DNA of 64,000 bases, from positions 1 through 64,000 of the forward strand of contig NZ_FXYY01000001.1 of NCBI RefSeq assembly GCF_900169165.1. The letters are read 5' to 3'. Positions within the stretch are counted from its first letter, which is position 1. Every line of letters starts with the position of its first letter. This document shows, one piece after another, positions 63,181-64,000 of the stretch. The notes beneath the pieces are model-generated. The model was not told where the DNA came from, did not search any database, and saw only the letters and a list, made by a program, of their open reading frames with translations. The position numbers were made by a program, and so were the translations under genes. This DNA comes from Brevibacterium linens ATCC 9172. Its GTDB lineage: Bacteria > Actinomycetota > Actinomycetes > Actinomycetales > Brevibacteriaceae.

Positions 63181-63585
63181 ATGGCAGATCTGGATTATCC
63201 AGTATCTTTGCGGTACTCACGCGACCACGAGTGGGTTGCGACCACGGAAGACAACGCAGTAGTCCGTGTGGGTATCACTGATTTCGCCCAGGAACAGCTG
63301 GGTGACGTCGTCTATGTCGACCTGCCTGAAGCCGGGGACTCGGTCACCGCAGGGGAGTCCTGTGGCGAAGTCGAGAGCACGAAGAGCGTCTCTGACCTGA
63401 TCGCACCTGTGTCGGGGACCGTCACCGAGGTCAACGACTCACTCGACGACTCACCAGAGACCGTGAACTCGTCGCCTTTCGAAGACGGGTGGATGTATCT
63501 CGTCGAACTCAGTGACCCCGCACAGCTCGAATCGCTGATGGACAGCGAGGCGTACAAAGAGCTCATTCAGAGCGAGGAGGCGTAA
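63181..63585 (+). CDS. gcvH: Glycine cleavage system H protein
   Basis: A 134-residue lipoyl carrier that shuttles the aminomethyl group between the P, T and L proteins of the glycine cleavage system. The lipoylation site is the Lys of GEVESTKSVSDL near residue 64. The family pattern LRYSRDHEWV is at the N-terminus and SPFEDGWMYLVEL near the end. The ATG has GAGGAG 6 nt upstream; a GTG 30 nt earlier is less likely. A TATGCT -10-like hexamer lies about 35 nt upstream. gcvP and gcvT are not adjacent. Confidence 0.94.
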   Translation: MADLDYPVSLRYSRDHEWVATTEDNAVVRVGITDFAQEQLGDVVYVDLPEAGDSVTAGESCGEVESTKSVSDLIAPVSGTVTEVNDSLDDSPETVNSSPFEDGWMYLVELSDPAQLESLMDSEAYKELIQSEEA

Positions 63586-64000
63586 TGTCGCAGAATCACG
63601 ATCAGAATCGTCCGACCCCCTCGCAGCCCTGGTATGACAACGGACAGGTCCCGCAGTCGAAGAAGTTCCCATTCGGGGCCGGTAACGGCAACGGCGGCGA
63701 CGAGTCGGCGACTCGGATGAACCCTCAGGTCGACCAGAACAGCCAGGGGAACACCCCTCCCTACGGACAGCAGCCGGCCAACGGCGCCCCACAGGCACTG
63801 CAGTACGGCAACGGCCAGAATCACGGCGGGACCCCGCAGGGCGGCCAGAATTATGGTGCGTCGCAGCCGGCCGACCAGCCCTACGCCGGAAACGGTCAGG
63901 GCGGCCAGAGCCAGCAGCAGTATCAGCCTCAGCAGAGTCAGTATCCACCGCAGAACTTCGGCCAGCCGCAGAGCGGCCAGCCTCAGTCCGGTCAGCCTCA
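63585..64000 (+). CDS. Q/N/G/P-rich protein, 5' part (possibly FHA-domain protein)
   Basis: 138 codons are visible before the window ends. All are low complexity (Gln, Asn, Gly, Pro, Ser), with a short conserved-looking start MSQNHDQNRPTPSQPWYDNG and later SGQPQSGQP repeats. The ATG overlaps the gcvH TAA by 1 nt and has GGAGG upstream, so the two are co-translated. In Mycobacterium the gene after gcvH encodes the FHA-domain regulator GarA. A C-terminal FHA domain beyond the window is therefore plausible, but nothing visible proves it. No signal peptide or membrane segment is seen in this part. Confidence 0.65.
   Translation, partial: MSQNHDQNRPTPSQPWYDNGQVPQSKKFPFGAGNGNGGDESATRMNPQVDQNSQGNTPPYGQQPANGAPQALQYGNGQNHGGTPQGGQNYGASQPADQPYAGNGQGGQSQQQYQPQQSQYPPQNFGQPQSGQPQSGQP

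Overview
The window is high-GC chromosomal DNA of an actinomycete. The conserved run tlyA–nadK–recN–steA–steB–(MraY-like)–murJ–pyrG–Nudix–xerD–parA–scpA–scpB–rluB–tyrA–cmk–der matches the gene order known from Mycobacterium and Streptomyces. DUF222/HNH protein, choline-oxidation genes and abundant ISL3 elements make a Brevibacterium-like member of the Micrococcales the best guess. That genus call is inference.

Layout: (1) 1–724, the 5' part of an ISL3 element. (2) 765–5782, glycine betaine supply: BCCT transporter, choline dehydrogenase and betaine aldehyde dehydrogenase. (3) 6405–31574, a mostly co-directional housekeeping block. It starts with an RGG-repeat/TPR-like protein, then carries DNA repair, cytokinesis, lipid II flipping, glycosyltransferases, CTP synthesis, chromosome organisation, rRNA modification and GTPase genes. 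Many genes overlap by 4 nt, so translational coupling is likely. (4) 31716–32342, a YciO/Sua5-type protein. (5) 32527–44167, a branched-chain-amino-acid-type ABC transporter operon (livKHMGF, minus strand). livF is split by a 6,951-bp IS-bounded segment (32879–39829) flanked by the 8-bp duplication ACATATCG, and livK carries a 1-nt frameshift. (6) 44615–46609, an SDR reductase and a thiolase. (7) 46810–49761, a DUF222/HNH protein. (8) 50132–57718, a MATE transporter, an acetyltransferase, an M1 aminopeptidase and a Pls-like NRPS-type synthetase with hexapeptide-repeat membrane C-terminus. (9) 57976–62789, an amidohydrolase, a DedA-like membrane protein behind an iron-box promoter, an ion antiporter-like protein and an MFS transporter. 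(10) tRNA-Pro(GGG), gcvH and the start of a Q/N/G/P-rich protein.

The most unusual part is the cargo inside the IS-bounded segment (34303–37287), which is visibly less GC-rich than its surroundings. It holds the 3' part of a large serine recombinase whose C-terminus is an Lsr2-type DNA-binding domain. A complete small Lsr2-like xenogeneic-silencer homologue sharing that same C-terminal domain follows immediately. After it come a secreted phospholipase A2-like protein coupled to a two-TM membrane protein, a promoter/terminator leader, and a Cys-rich gene fragment. It looks like a phage or ICE remnant broken by ISL3 and IS3 insertions and then carried into livF as a composite unit.

All three ISL3-type elements share a hairpin lying directly against the transposase start codon. 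The hairpin sequence is unrelated in the first element, which argues for a conserved regulatory structure. A 12-mer, TCGCCGAGGCGG, occurs at least 12 times in the window. No CRISPR array, rRNA gene or replication origin was seen.
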